Source: JADJRH01 sp046351455 (GTDB lineage: Bacteria; Myxococcota_A; Polyangia; Polyangiales; Polyangiaceae). From it: DNA of 64,000 nt. Both the position numbers and the translations under genes were made by a program. The stretch lies in the NCBI GenBank assembly GCA_046351455.1, contig JAXLYM010000004.1:434001-498000 (forward strand), in the 5' to 3' direction. Shown here piece by piece: positions 32,445-41,044 of the stretch. Numbering within the stretch: position 1 is the stretch's first letter; each line of letters begins with the position of its first letter. The notes under the pieces were generated by a model. It was not told the origin of the DNA. It saw nothing but the letters and a program-made list of their open reading frames with translations, and did not search any database.

Positions 32445-33722
32445 ATGGAAGCACCCCTCGCCCCCACTCCTGTCCCGGCTACCGCGCATGCGCCCGGCCC
32501 CGCGCCGAGCCTCACGCGGATCGAGGAAACCCCCGCGGAGCGCGCGATCGATCGCGGCCCGTCCCTGGATCCGGGCTGGATCGCGGGCGAGATGGGCACC
32601 GGCGCCGTCGCGATCACGCTCCTCTCGGCGACTGATCAGATCCTGGCGCGCGCCCTGATCACGCCCGGCGAGCAGAGCACCCTGCTCGGACGCGCACGTC
32701 TCCCGCCGCAGGCGTTGACGCGGACGCTCTTCGTCAGCGACGTCGCGGTGCACCCTTCGGCGCCGAGCGACGCGCGCGCGGCGCTCCTCTATTTCTGCGC
32801 GCGCCGGGCCCGGATCCTCGATCGCGCGACGCTGGCCACCGGAGTTTCGATGGAGGGGGTCCGCGGCGCGTCGAGCGGCGTGCCGTTCGAGCGGTGGCCG
32901 CAGGTCACGCAGGCGCAGCAGCTCGGGCGCTCGTTCGAGATCCGGGCGGAGCGGGTCGATCTCACGGTGCACCACGCGCAGGCGGCGCTCTCGCCGCGGG
33001 GCCACGCGTTCGTGCGCGAGCGCTTCGTCGAGGAGGCGGTGGAGACGCTCGATCGCTGGCTGCCTCGCTTCTTCGGCAACGCGTGGTTCCGGGCGATCCG
33101 CTCGGGCTCGCTCGCGAAGCCGCAGTACGTCGCGACGCTGTCGAACCTGCACCAGTTCGTGCGATGGACGACGCGCCTCATCGGACGCGCGGTCGGCGCA
33201 TCATCGGACGCGCGCGTGCGGGCGAAGTGGCTCCAGCACCTGCAGGGCGAGGTCGATCACGAGGTGATCCTGGAGCGCGATCTCGCGGCGCTGGGCGCGG
33301 ACGTCGACTTCGTGAAGGGCGCGATGGAGCCGAGCGTCGCGACGCAGAGCTTCATGGTCGCGCAGGAGAGCATGATCGCGTTCCACCAAGACCCGGTGCT
33401 GTTCATGGCGGCGCCGTTCGTCGCGGAGGGCTTCGCGGCGCGGCTCGATCGCGAGTTCGTCGAGGCGCTCCGCGCGTGCGTCGCGAGCTGGGGCGTCGAC
33501 AATCCCAAGCAGGCGACCGCCTTCTTCGCCTCGCACATCGAGTACGACGGAGGCTCCGACGGCCACTGGGAGTCGACGCGCTCGGTGCTGCGGGAGCACC
33601 TCGTCACGGAGCGCCACCTGCAACGCTTCCTCAACGCGGCGCGCCTCTGCATGGAGGCGTTCGACCGCGCGTACGCCGGCTACGTGGAGGATCTGGCCAT
33701 CTTCGGCGCGGAGGGCGCCTGA
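32445..33722 (+). CDS. GNAT-like N-domain fused to a haem-oxygenase-like diiron-type domain
   Basis: A 425-residue fusion. Residues about 40-150 resemble an acetyltransferase/acyl-synthase core (VAITLLSATDQILARALITP, then TLFVSDVAVHPSAPSDARAA). Residues about 190-420 are helical and carry a ligand set typical of haem-oxygenase-like diiron oxidases: H265-L-Q-G-E269-V-D-H272-E, VAQESMIAFHQDP and SHIEYDGGSDGHWE. Members of that superfamily oxidise or cleave amino or fatty acid substrates. The substrate here is unknown; a lipid or N-acyl amino acid role is only a guess. It stands alone on the + strand. Confidence 0.6.
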   Translation: MEAPLAPTPVPATAHAPGPAPSLTRIEETPAERAIDRGPSLDPGWIAGEMGTGAVAITLLSATDQILARALITPGEQSTLLGRARLPPQALTRTLFVSDVAVHPSAPSDARAALLYFCARRARILDRATLATGVSMEGVRGASSGVPFERWPQVTQAQQLGRSFEIRAERVDLTVHHAQAALSPRGHAFVRERFVEEAVETLDRWLPRFFGNAWFRAIRSGSLAKPQYVATLSNLHQFVRWTTRLIGRAVGASSDARVRAKWLQHLQGEVDHEVILERDLAALGADVDFVKGAMEPSVATQSFMVAQESMIAFHQDPVLFMAAPFVAEGFAARLDREFVEALRACVASWGVDNPKQATAFFASHIEYDGGSDGHWESTRSVLREHLVTERHLQRFLNAARLCMEAFDRAYAGYVEDLAIFGAEGA

Positions 33723-33846
33723 CGGGGAGCCCGCAGGATCGGTGAGCCGTAGTTTGTCCGCGTGATCGCAGGAGGGGCTTCCGGAATCCGCGCCGGGCGA
33801 GTATTCTGCCGGGCCGTCGTCACTGCGATCAGGGTTCACCGACACC

Positions 33847-34431
33847 ATGACTCCGAGGCATGTCCATCCCGGGATTGAGGTCCGCGCCGGGGCGGTCACC
33901 CTCTTCGTGGCCGCGTTCGACGTCTTCCCGTCGATCGCGCAGAAGTATCTGGTTCAGAAGGGGTGCGCGACGGTGCTCGGCGGCAAGATCCAGCCGTCGC
34001 GCACGTTCATCCCGCTCGACACCTGGCTGGACACGTTCGACGCGGTGCTCGCGGACATCGGGCCGAACGCGCTCTTCAAGATCGGCCAGCGCATCACCGG
34101 CAACCCGCATTTCCCGTCGACGATCACGGATCTGGAGGGCGCGCTGCGGGCGGTGGACGCCGCGTACCACCAGAGTCACCGCAAGGACGGACAGCCGATG
34201 TTCGACGGCGGCAAGATGACGGACGGCATCGGCAACTTCCGCGTCCAGCGGGAGGGCCGCGCGAAGATCATCCGCGTCTTCAGCGACACCCCGTATCCTT
34301 GTCCGCTGGAGCAGGGCATGGTGAGCGGCATCGCCTGGCTCTTCGACGCCCGCGCCATCGTGGAGCACCACAGCCCGGACCGCTGCCGCACCAAGGGCGG
34401 CGACCGCTGCGAATACATCGTGACCTGGTAA
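33847..34431 (+). CDS. V4R/haem-NO-binding-like hypothetical protein
   Basis: A 194-residue soluble protein. The C-terminal wording C-R-T-K-G-G-D-R-C-E-Y-I-V is typical of V4R (4-vinyl reductase) domains, which bind small hydrophobic molecules or metal, and the N-terminal part (VFPSIAQKYLVQKGCATVLG) fits the related helical region seen in myxobacterial paralogues. The function is unknown. It precedes the T6SS cassette by 230 bases with no evidence of co-transcription. Confidence 0.5.
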   Translation: MTPRHVHPGIEVRAGAVTLFVAAFDVFPSIAQKYLVQKGCATVLGGKIQPSRTFIPLDTWLDTFDAVLADIGPNALFKIGQRITGNPHFPSTITDLEGALRAVDAAYHQSHRKDGQPMFDGGKMTDGIGNFRVQREGRAKIIRVFSDTPYPCPLEQGMVSGIAWLFDARAIVEHHSPDRCRTKGGDRCEYIVTW

Positions 34432-34611
34432 GAGAAGGTTGGTGTTTGTTTTGGGGTGCGCGGGAGAGGTCCTGTTTCTTTTGGTGCCTCCTCCTCTACG
34501 AGGGGATCTCCCAAAGACGCCGCTCACGAAACGTCTCCCTGGCCGGGCATCGGGAGTGTCGGTGGATCTTGCGTGGGGTCCTGTTTGGCGTCCAGCGTTG
34601 ATGTCGCTTGT

Positions 34612-34648
34612 CCCCGTGCCGTGATCGGCGCATCGTGGCCGCACGGGG
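34612..34648 (+). promoter_or_regulatory. Inverted repeat just upstream of the T6SS cassette
   Basis: CCCCGTGC (34612-34619) and GCACGGGG (34641-34648) are perfect eight-base complements with a 21-base loop. The repeat ends within a few bases of the GAGGA ribosome site of the first cassette gene (34664). It could be an operator or an RNA stem affecting initiation. The role is inferred from position. Confidence 0.4.
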
Positions 34649-34663
34649 ACGAGGAACCGCGCT

Positions 34664-35311
34664 ATGAAGAACGCTGCCTCCAAGATCGAGCCGACGGTCG
34701 CCTACCAGGTCGCCGGGCGCATCACGCGCGCACAGGGGGCGGTCTTCGCCGTCTCCTCCGGCAACACAGAATACCAGGCCCGACGCGCGGCGAGCTGTCT
34801 CCTGGCGCCGGAAGAGGGAGACGAGGTCCTGCTCGCCGTCGTCCCCGACCGCGGCGTGTTCGTCCTCGCCGTGCTGGAGAGAGCCGGAGATGGGGCACGG
34901 CTCCAGGTGGACGGCGATCTGGAAATCCAGGCTGCGAGCGGGCGCGTCGTGATCGCCGCCAAGGACGGGGTCGACCTCGTCTCCACAGGGCGCATCGGCA
35001 TCACCTCGGACACCATGCATCTCACGAGCCGGGCCGCGGAGATCGTCCTCGACAATCTCTCGGTGCTCGGCGCGGCGCTGCAAGCCCGGGTGACGCAGGT
35101 GAAGGTGGTGGCGGAGAGCATCGATCAAGCCGCCGGCCGCCTCACGCAGCGCCTCCAGCGAGCGTACCGCTTCGTCGCGGAGATGGAGCAAGTACGGGCC
35201 GGGCGCGTCGACATCGCCGCAGAAAAGACGGTGAACGTGCACGCGGAGAACACCGTTGTCACCGCCGCCGAGCTCGTGAAGGTCGACGGCGGGCAGATCC
35301 ACCTGGGCTGA
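34664..35311 (+). CDS. DUF3540 protein (T6SS spike cassette)
   Basis: A 215-residue protein that matches DUF3540: RRAASCLLAPEEGDEVLLAV near residues 40-60 followed by a beta-rich region (VVIAAKDGVDLVSTGRIGIT, then AAEIVLDNLSVLGAALQARV). The repeats of short strands suggest a beta-helix-like shaft. DUF3540 proteins are found beside VgrG and DUF2169 genes. GAGGA lies nine bases before the ATG. First gene of a tightly spaced + strand cluster of eight. Confidence 0.8.
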   Translation: MKNAASKIEPTVAYQVAGRITRAQGAVFAVSSGNTEYQARRAASCLLAPEEGDEVLLAVVPDRGVFVLAVLERAGDGARLQVDGDLEIQAASGRVVIAAKDGVDLVSTGRIGITSDTMHLTSRAAEIVLDNLSVLGAALQARVTQVKVVAESIDQAAGRLTQRLQRAYRFVAEMEQVRAGRVDIAAEKTVNVHAENTVVTAAELVKVDGGQIHLG

Positions 35312-35320
35312 CGTCACGCC

Positions 35321-35791
35321 ATGAACGAGCGGACCAAGGTGCGACTGGATATCATCGCTTCTCGCTTCGGCCAGAGGCGCGACCCTTCGCCGGACGCGAC
35401 ACAGGCGTGGTTGGACGCCTACGAGGAGCGGCGGACCGGCGTCCTCCGGACTGCCATGATCGAAATCGCCGAGGTGCTGTCGCGCGGCGGGCACCGGTCG
35501 GACGTGGTGCTCGACGTCGAGCCGGAGCTGCGGTCCATCGATCTCGTGATCGCGCCATGGGGGGCCGAGGAGGAGGCGCGGCGCGTGCGCTTCTTCGTTC
35601 GCCGAAGCGAAGGCCGCGGGCACCAGATCGTCGCGCACGTGTGGCTCTCTCAGAGTCCTGCAGAGATGACGCGCTTCGAGCACCCCGGGGAGGTCACGGC
35701 CGACGTCGCCGAGCAGTTGTTGGTGGACGCGATCGAGCAGATCTTCGCCTCCGCCGCGAGCCGAGCCCGCCGCATGGGAGTCGGCGCATGA
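35321..35791 (+). CDS. Hypothetical protein in the T6SS cassette
   Basis: A 156-residue soluble protein without signal or membrane segment. Nine bases after the DUF3540 gene, and its stop overlaps the next start (ATGA), so it is clearly part of the operon. It is acidic with mixed helix and strand (for example VVLDVEPELRSIDLVIAPWG). No family is recognised. A small accessory or chaperone role in loading is possible but unproven. Confidence 0.6.
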   Translation: MNERTKVRLDIIASRFGQRRDPSPDATQAWLDAYEERRTGVLRTAMIEIAEVLSRGGHRSDVVLDVEPELRSIDLVIAPWGAEEEARRVRFFVRRSEGRGHQIVAHVWLSQSPAEMTRFEHPGEVTADVAEQLLVDAIEQIFASAASRARRMGVGA

Positions 35792-37830
35792 GCCCGCGAC
35801 AATGGCCCTCCGTCACGGTCGTCACTCCGGTAGCCGCCGAGATCGTGGCCTGTCGTCACGGAGGTGTCCTGTGGGCGACGGTCGTCGTCAAGGCGACTTT
35901 TCAGCTCGTTCCTGGGCAGGAGGCGCAGCGCGTGTCCCCGATGCCTCTCGTTCGCCAGGACGAGGCGCGCGTGCAAGGTGGCAGTCTGGTCCGAGCGCGT
36001 GAGACAGCCCCTCATTTACCGAACGCGGGTGTCGTGCTGACAGGGCACGCGTGGGCTCCGGGGGGCGGGGTCGTCCCGTCCATGTCTGTTCGGCTCGGCG
36101 TCGCTCGCGAAAGAGCGCTCCTCGACAAGACTCTCCATGTGTTCGGTCCTCGCCTCCTCGGCTCTTCATCGTCGATCGAGCCCTTTCGAAAGATGCCTCT
36201 CGTCTACGAGAACGCGGCCGGCGGTCCCGGTGTGTGGAACAACCCGGTCGGGATCGGCGGTCCCGGCGTTCGTGCGCTCCCCTGCGTCGTGGATCCTCGG
36301 GATCCGCGACGGCCCGCGGGGTTCGGTCCTGTCTCGGGCGCGTGGATGCCTCGGCGCGGCTTCCTTGGAGAGACGGAGTCGACGGCGCTGAGCGAGCCTA
36401 TCTTCGAGGCCGGCCCCAGCTTCGATTGGCGCTACTTCCAGGCTGCCCCTGCGGATCAACTGCTCGACGGGATCCGGGGAGACGAGTGGATTGTGCTCGA
36501 CGGGATGCACCCCACGCACGCACGTGTCCAGTCACGGCTCCCCCAAGCACGCGCGGCCGCGATCCTGCGGGGCGAAGGACAGTCGGAGCGATCGATCGAG
36601 CTGCGCGCGGACACCTTGGTGATCGACGCGGACGACCTCCTCGTCTCGATCGTCTGGCGCGGTCGGTTCGCCGTGGGATCGCCGGATGTCCTCGCGACGG
36701 CGCGCGTGTTTGCGGGCGTTTCACTCCCTGGGCACCCTATCGAGTGGCCTGCCCGAGCGACGAAGCCAGTAATGCTCACAGGGCCGGCGGCCCGTGGCTC
36801 TGCGCTGGAGACGCAGGATGTCAATCTGGCGGCGCTCCTGGGCGGCGTCACGCCCTTCGACGCCGATCGAAAGAGCGCGCTGCCCTCGCCTTTGGCAGCA
36901 TCTCCTTCGCCCGCCGCTGCGACGGAGACGGGCGTGATCGACCTCGACAAGGTGTTTCAGCGACCGGTGCCTTTCCTCGCGGCCGACGCGGAGCACCCCT
37001 CCGACGCGGCGGCCCCGGCGCCTCGGGGACAGCGACCCACGACGATGTCGACCGGGACCACGGACGTCAACCTGGCGGAGATCCTCAAAGGAGCGGCGCT
37101 GTTTGGCAAGGCGCCGGGGTCCGTTCCAGCTGCGTCGGTGCCGATCGCGCCTGTGCCAGTCGCGCCGGTGCCAACGTCTGCGCCCAACGTGTCCTTGCCA
37201 GTCGCGCCGGTGCCAATTGCGTCCTTGCCAGTTGCTCCAGCGCCGATTGCATCTTTGCCAGTTGCGCCCGCGAGCGGCTCAGATATGCGCGCCGTCGTAC
37301 TCGAACGGCTCCGCGAGAAGAGGCGCCTCGACAAGCTGAACCTGCGCGGGGCCGACCTTCACGACATCGACTTTCAGGGCGCGTCCTTGAAAGGGGTGGA
37401 TCTTGAGGGAACCATCCTCCGCGGGGCGAACCTCTCCTTTGTCGACCTCACCGCAGCACGACTATCCGGGGCCGACCTCACGAAGGCGGACCTCACTTCA
37501 GCGAACCTGTTGCGAGCCGTCGGGGAGAACGCGAATTTCGCCGCCGCTCGCATGGAGGCGGCCGATATGCGGCAGGCGCAGCTCTCTTCTGCCATCTTCG
37601 ACGACGCGGACATGCGCGACGTCTCTGCCACGCGGGCGGATCTCTCGGGTGCGCGCTTCTTCCGCGCGGATCTCTCCTCTGCGAACCTGCGCGCGGCGAA
37701 GCTCTGCGGCGCCGATCTCACTCAGGCGAAGACCGACGGGGCGGATCTTCGAGACGCGGAGATCATGGACCTTCGGGTCGACCCCGTCGCCGCTCGACTC
37801 CTCAAGTTGCGACTGCCGCGCTCCACTTGA
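35788..37830 (+). CDS. DUF2169 protein fused to pentapeptide repeats
   Basis: A 680-residue protein. Residues about 1-330 form a DUF2169 domain (FRKMPLVYENAAGGPGVWNN, then FDWRYFQAAPADQLLDGIRG and GMHPTHARVQSRLPQ). A long linker follows with three copies of a short motif near residues 341, 380 and 424 (VNLAALLGGVTPF, VIDLDKVFQRPVPF, VNLAEILKGAALF) and a proline-rich stretch with LPVAPVPIAS-like decapeptides. Residues about 515-655 are pentapeptide repeats (A-D-L-x-x), a right-handed beta-helix. DUF2169 proteins accompany VgrG and PAAR-like proteins in T6SS. ATGA overlap with the previous gene sets the start. Confidence 0.85.
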   Translation: MSPRQWPSVTVVTPVAAEIVACRHGGVLWATVVVKATFQLVPGQEAQRVSPMPLVRQDEARVQGGSLVRARETAPHLPNAGVVLTGHAWAPGGGVVPSMSVRLGVARERALLDKTLHVFGPRLLGSSSSIEPFRKMPLVYENAAGGPGVWNNPVGIGGPGVRALPCVVDPRDPRRPAGFGPVSGAWMPRRGFLGETESTALSEPIFEAGPSFDWRYFQAAPADQLLDGIRGDEWIVLDGMHPTHARVQSRLPQARAAAILRGEGQSERSIELRADTLVIDADDLLVSIVWRGRFAVGSPDVLATARVFAGVSLPGHPIEWPARATKPVMLTGPAARGSALETQDVNLAALLGGVTPFDADRKSALPSPLAASPSPAAATETGVIDLDKVFQRPVPFLAADAEHPSDAAAPAPRGQRPTTMSTGTTDVNLAEILKGAALFGKAPGSVPAASVPIAPVPVAPVPTSAPNVSLPVAPVPIASLPVAPAPIASLPVAPASGSDMRAVVLERLREKRRLDKLNLRGADLHDIDFQGASLKGVDLEGTILRGANLSFVDLTAARLSGADLTKADLTSANLLRAVGENANFAAARMEAADMRQAQLSSAIFDDADMRDVSATRADLSGARFFRADLSSANLRAAKLCGADLTQAKTDGADLRDAEIMDLRVDPVAARLLKLRLPRST

Positions 37831-37851
37831 CCGTGCATGGAGGGTTTTCTC

Positions 37852-40119
37852 ATGGCCGATCTCTTCACGCTTCGTTGCCAGTCCTTCCCGGAGGACACCC
37901 GCGTCGTCGGCTTCCGCGGCTCGGAGGGGCTCTCGCGCCTGTACGCGTTCGAGCTCTTCTTGCAAATCACAGGATCGGAGGCGCGCTCGTTCGAGATCGG
38001 GGACGCGGTCGGCGCCAAGAGCGCGCTCGTGGCATCGAGGGGCGACGGGCGCGATCCCTTCGTGTTCGCCGGCGTGCTGTCCGAGCTTTCGCTCCTCCAC
38101 GAGACCGAGGAGCGATGTCTCGTCCGCGCGCTCCTGGTCCCGCGCCTCTGGCACCTCTCGCAGACGCTGCACTCGAGGATCTTCACGCAGCGGTCCCTCC
38201 CGGACATCCTGAAAGCGGTGCTCGAAGAGGGCGGCATGAGCGGCGGAGACTACGAGCTACGGCTCACGGGCCCGTATCGGCCCGAGGAGCATGTATGCCA
38301 GTACGCCGAGAGCGATCTGAGCTTCTTGTCCCGCTGGATGGAGCGCGAAGGCGTCTATTACTTCTTCGAGCACTCGGAGGAGGGGGAGAAGCTCGTCCTG
38401 ACGGACGACAAGTCTTCTCACAAGGACCTTGCGGACGGGGCGATTCGGTATTTCCCGGACGGAGGAAAGGACGTCACGGCGGGCGAGCGCCTGGAGAGCT
38501 TCGTGTGCCGGCACCGCACATTGCCCGCGGGCGTGCACTTCCACGACTACGACTATGGCAAGCCGACGCTCGACGTGACGGGGAGCGCGCCTGTTTCACG
38601 GAACGGGCTCGGGGAGATTCACCTCCATGGAGCGCGGGTGTTCACGCCGGACGGGGCGAAGCGGCGGGCGAAGATCCGGGCGGAGCAGATGAAGGCGCGC
38701 GAGCGGGTGTTCACGGGAGCCGGGACTGCGCTCTATTTGAGGAGCGGCGCCACGTTCGAGATCACCGATCATCCGCGGGCGGCGTTCGACGCGAAGTACC
38801 TCGCCATCGAGGTGGAGCACCAGGGCAATCAGCTCGCGGGCTCCGCGGATTTGAGGCGTTTGACAGGGCTCGACGGGGAGGACGTCTATCGCGTGCACGT
38901 GACGGCGATCCCGGCGGACACCGTGTATCGCGCGGAGGAGAGGACGCCGTGGCCGCGCGTGTACGGGACAGAACACGGGGTGATCGATGGGGAGGCGGAC
39001 AGCGAGTATGCGCAGATCGACGATCACGGTCGGTATCTGGTGCGCTTCGCCTTCGACGAGAGCGACCTCGGGGACGGGAAGGCTTCGACGTGGGTGCGCA
39101 TGATGCAGCCGCACGGAGGCGGGATCGAGGGCTGGCATTTCCCGCTGAGGAAGGGGACAGAGGTGCTGTTCACGTTCCTGGGGGGCGATCCGGACCGTCC
39201 GGTGATCGCCGGGGTGGTGCCGAACGCGCTGAAGCCGAGCCCGGTCACGCGGGCGAACCACACGAAGAACGTGATCCAGACGGGGGGACGAAACCGGATC
39301 GAGATGGAGGACAAGGAGGGGTACGAGCGGATCACGCTGTCGACGCCGCACCAAGATTCGTATATCCGGTTCGGGGCGCCGAACGATGATCATACGATGA
39401 TCATCCACACGGATGGCCCAACATACCTCGATGCGGGGCATGATCTCGATGTGATCGTCGGCGGCGAAAAACACGAGACCGTCACGCGCGCTGTCCTGGA
39501 GCAGTACAATGCGAAGAAGACGGAAAATGTACCGAATGGTCCTGTCACAGAGACCTACCTTGCGCAGACGACGACCGTCAACAACCTACGGAGCGAGACG
39601 CTCGGACAGCAGAAAGTGCTGGTGAACGGTGGTCGCCAGGACACCGTGCTGGGTCCGCTAGAGCAACTGTTCGCCTCTGTCACTCAGCGGACCTACGGCG
39701 GAATGATCGACGAGAAATTCTATGGCCCAGCTTCACGTGCTTATTTTGGCAGTGTTTTCGAGACTTATCAATCGGACTTCTCGGCCACCATACAAGGCTC
39801 CTACGACGTTACCGTCACAGGACCCGTGAAGCACACGAACAGTGACGCGCACATCATGGTTACGCTTGGCGCGACATCCGACACCTTCATTGGCATCAAG
39901 AACGAGAACTGCATCGTCGGGAAAATCGAATCTATGCTGGGGCTCAGACTGGCTCTCATGGTGGGCGTTCAGATTGACCTGAATGCCGCGGCCGCCATCA
40001 AGGTTGGGGGGGCGCCGGAGATCAAGGTTCGTTCGGCATTCCTCGAAACAGCAAGCGCAAAGCTCAGCGGATATGCTTCCGCCGCTGTGACACACGCAGG
40101 CTTGACGTTGATCGCATAG
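37852..40119 (+). CDS. vgrG: VgrG-type T6SS spike protein with low-GC C-terminal extension
   Basis: A 755-residue VgrG. The gp27-like part holds LRCQSFPEDTRVVGFRGSEG and VCQYAESDLSFLSRWMEREG, then YYFFEH. The OB-fold (about 360-465) holds TPWPRVYGTEHGVI, STWVRMMQPHGGG and PDRPVIAGVVPN. The gp5-like needle follows. From about residue 510 the sequence leaves the ordinary pattern. Composition falls from about 75 percent G+C at 38641-38700 to 47 percent at 39721-39780. The tail has no recognised toxin domain. The start at 37852 is preferred for its GGAGGG ribosome site over ATG at 37837. It forms the trimeric tip and carries cargo. Confidence 0.9.
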   Translation: MADLFTLRCQSFPEDTRVVGFRGSEGLSRLYAFELFLQITGSEARSFEIGDAVGAKSALVASRGDGRDPFVFAGVLSELSLLHETEERCLVRALLVPRLWHLSQTLHSRIFTQRSLPDILKAVLEEGGMSGGDYELRLTGPYRPEEHVCQYAESDLSFLSRWMEREGVYYFFEHSEEGEKLVLTDDKSSHKDLADGAIRYFPDGGKDVTAGERLESFVCRHRTLPAGVHFHDYDYGKPTLDVTGSAPVSRNGLGEIHLHGARVFTPDGAKRRAKIRAEQMKARERVFTGAGTALYLRSGATFEITDHPRAAFDAKYLAIEVEHQGNQLAGSADLRRLTGLDGEDVYRVHVTAIPADTVYRAEERTPWPRVYGTEHGVIDGEADSEYAQIDDHGRYLVRFAFDESDLGDGKASTWVRMMQPHGGGIEGWHFPLRKGTEVLFTFLGGDPDRPVIAGVVPNALKPSPVTRANHTKNVIQTGGRNRIEMEDKEGYERITLSTPHQDSYIRFGAPNDDHTMIIHTDGPTYLDAGHDLDVIVGGEKHETVTRAVLEQYNAKKTENVPNGPVTETYLAQTTTVNNLRSETLGQQKVLVNGGRQDTVLGPLEQLFASVTQRTYGGMIDEKFYGPASRAYFGSVFETYQSDFSATIQGSYDVTVTGPVKHTNSDAHIMVTLGATSDTFIGIKNENCIVGKIESMLGLRLALMVGVQIDLNAAAAIKVGGAPEIKVRSAFLETASAKLSGYASAAVTHAGLTLIA

Positions 40120-40184
40120 GGCTGCGGCTCCGCGAACGGCTCCCCCACATACATCCCGCGGACCGCCGCTGGAGGAACTTTGAC

Positions 40185-40877
40185 ATGAGGCGCCCCGCTA
40201 CGTTCGAAGAGATACTTCTCATGTTGTTCCTCGTCGTACTGACATTGTCGGGTATCGGACTCATGGTTTTCCTTGGGGGGCAGATCGAACAGAAACGTCG
40301 GGAACACTTGCGGGCGCACGCACGCAGACTCGGACTTGTCGAGGATCCGCTCGCCAGCGAACGCGGCTTTGTTTACCTCGCCAAAGGAATATGGAATGGG
40401 GCTCAGCTCGCACTTGGAGTCCGCGCGGCGAGGACGATCTCGGGAGCAACCGCGGCCGCCCCTCAAGTCATCGAGATAGCGGCGGTTGGGCGCGCTCTTC
40501 CGGGCGCTGTTCACTTCGTCCCTCGTGAGCGCCGGGAACAGGCTATCCAAGAAGGACATGCCGTAGCGGCCCTCAGCGGAGACGCCGACTTCGACGCAAA
40601 AATCGTGGCGCTCACCCCGCAACCGATCCCGGCTGACCAGCGCTCCAACGCGTTCGCTCCCGCCCCAAGCGCGGCAACGATTCCCTGGCTGACAGAGCAG
40701 GTGAGGGAGACGTTGCTAGGGTTGAAATCCTGGCGTCATCTTGACGTCCATGGCGATGACCACCGCATCGTCCTGTCGGCCTTCGCGCGTGAGGAGGACA
40801 TCGACAGGGCGCTGTTGGCGATCCAGCTCCTCGCGGCGGGACCTCAATCATCAGGGCCGCAGGGACCATTTCGCTGA
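40185..40877 (+). CDS. Membrane-anchored hypothetical protein, possible VgrG-tail partner
   Basis: A 230-residue protein with one N-terminal membrane helix (LLMLFLVVLTLSGIGLMVFL, about residues 11-30) followed by a basic region and a soluble domain. No family is recognised. GGAGGAACTTT precedes the ATG. It follows the low-GC tail of vgrG by 65 bases and is itself near 48 percent G+C at 40201-40260, so tail and gene look like one recently exchanged unit. An immunity role is the natural guess; there is no direct evidence. Confidence 0.55.
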   Translation: MRRPATFEEILLMLFLVVLTLSGIGLMVFLGGQIEQKRREHLRAHARRLGLVEDPLASERGFVYLAKGIWNGAQLALGVRAARTISGATAAAPQVIEIAAVGRALPGAVHFVPRERREQAIQEGHAVAALSGDADFDAKIVALTPQPIPADQRSNAFAPAPSAATIPWLTEQVRETLLGLKSWRHLDVHGDDHRIVLSAFAREEDIDRALLAIQLLAAGPQSSGPQGPFR

Positions 40878-41044
40878 GCTGCTTTAGCCATGCTCCTGCA
40901 AATCCCTCTGCGTCGACCAGTCTCTCGCATCGCTTTGCACGAAGGAGGGAGATTGCCAGTTTATCCGTCCCCCGATGGAGCCGGGGGCTCCGTGACGACG
41001 CATCTCTGCTTGTTGCTCGTTTCTCGTGCCTTGAGAGCCGCCTC

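Noticed and set aside
34580..34615. Sigma-54 promoter for the T6SS cassette (TTGGCGT...GTTGAT)
   Set aside because: The distance between the GG and G(A) elements is one base too long and the GC element is absent.
34456..35787. Extension of the DUF2169 protein to 1124 residues
   Set aside because: The upstream part overlaps two real genes in another frame and has no family similarity; the ATGA junction at 35788 gives a natural start.
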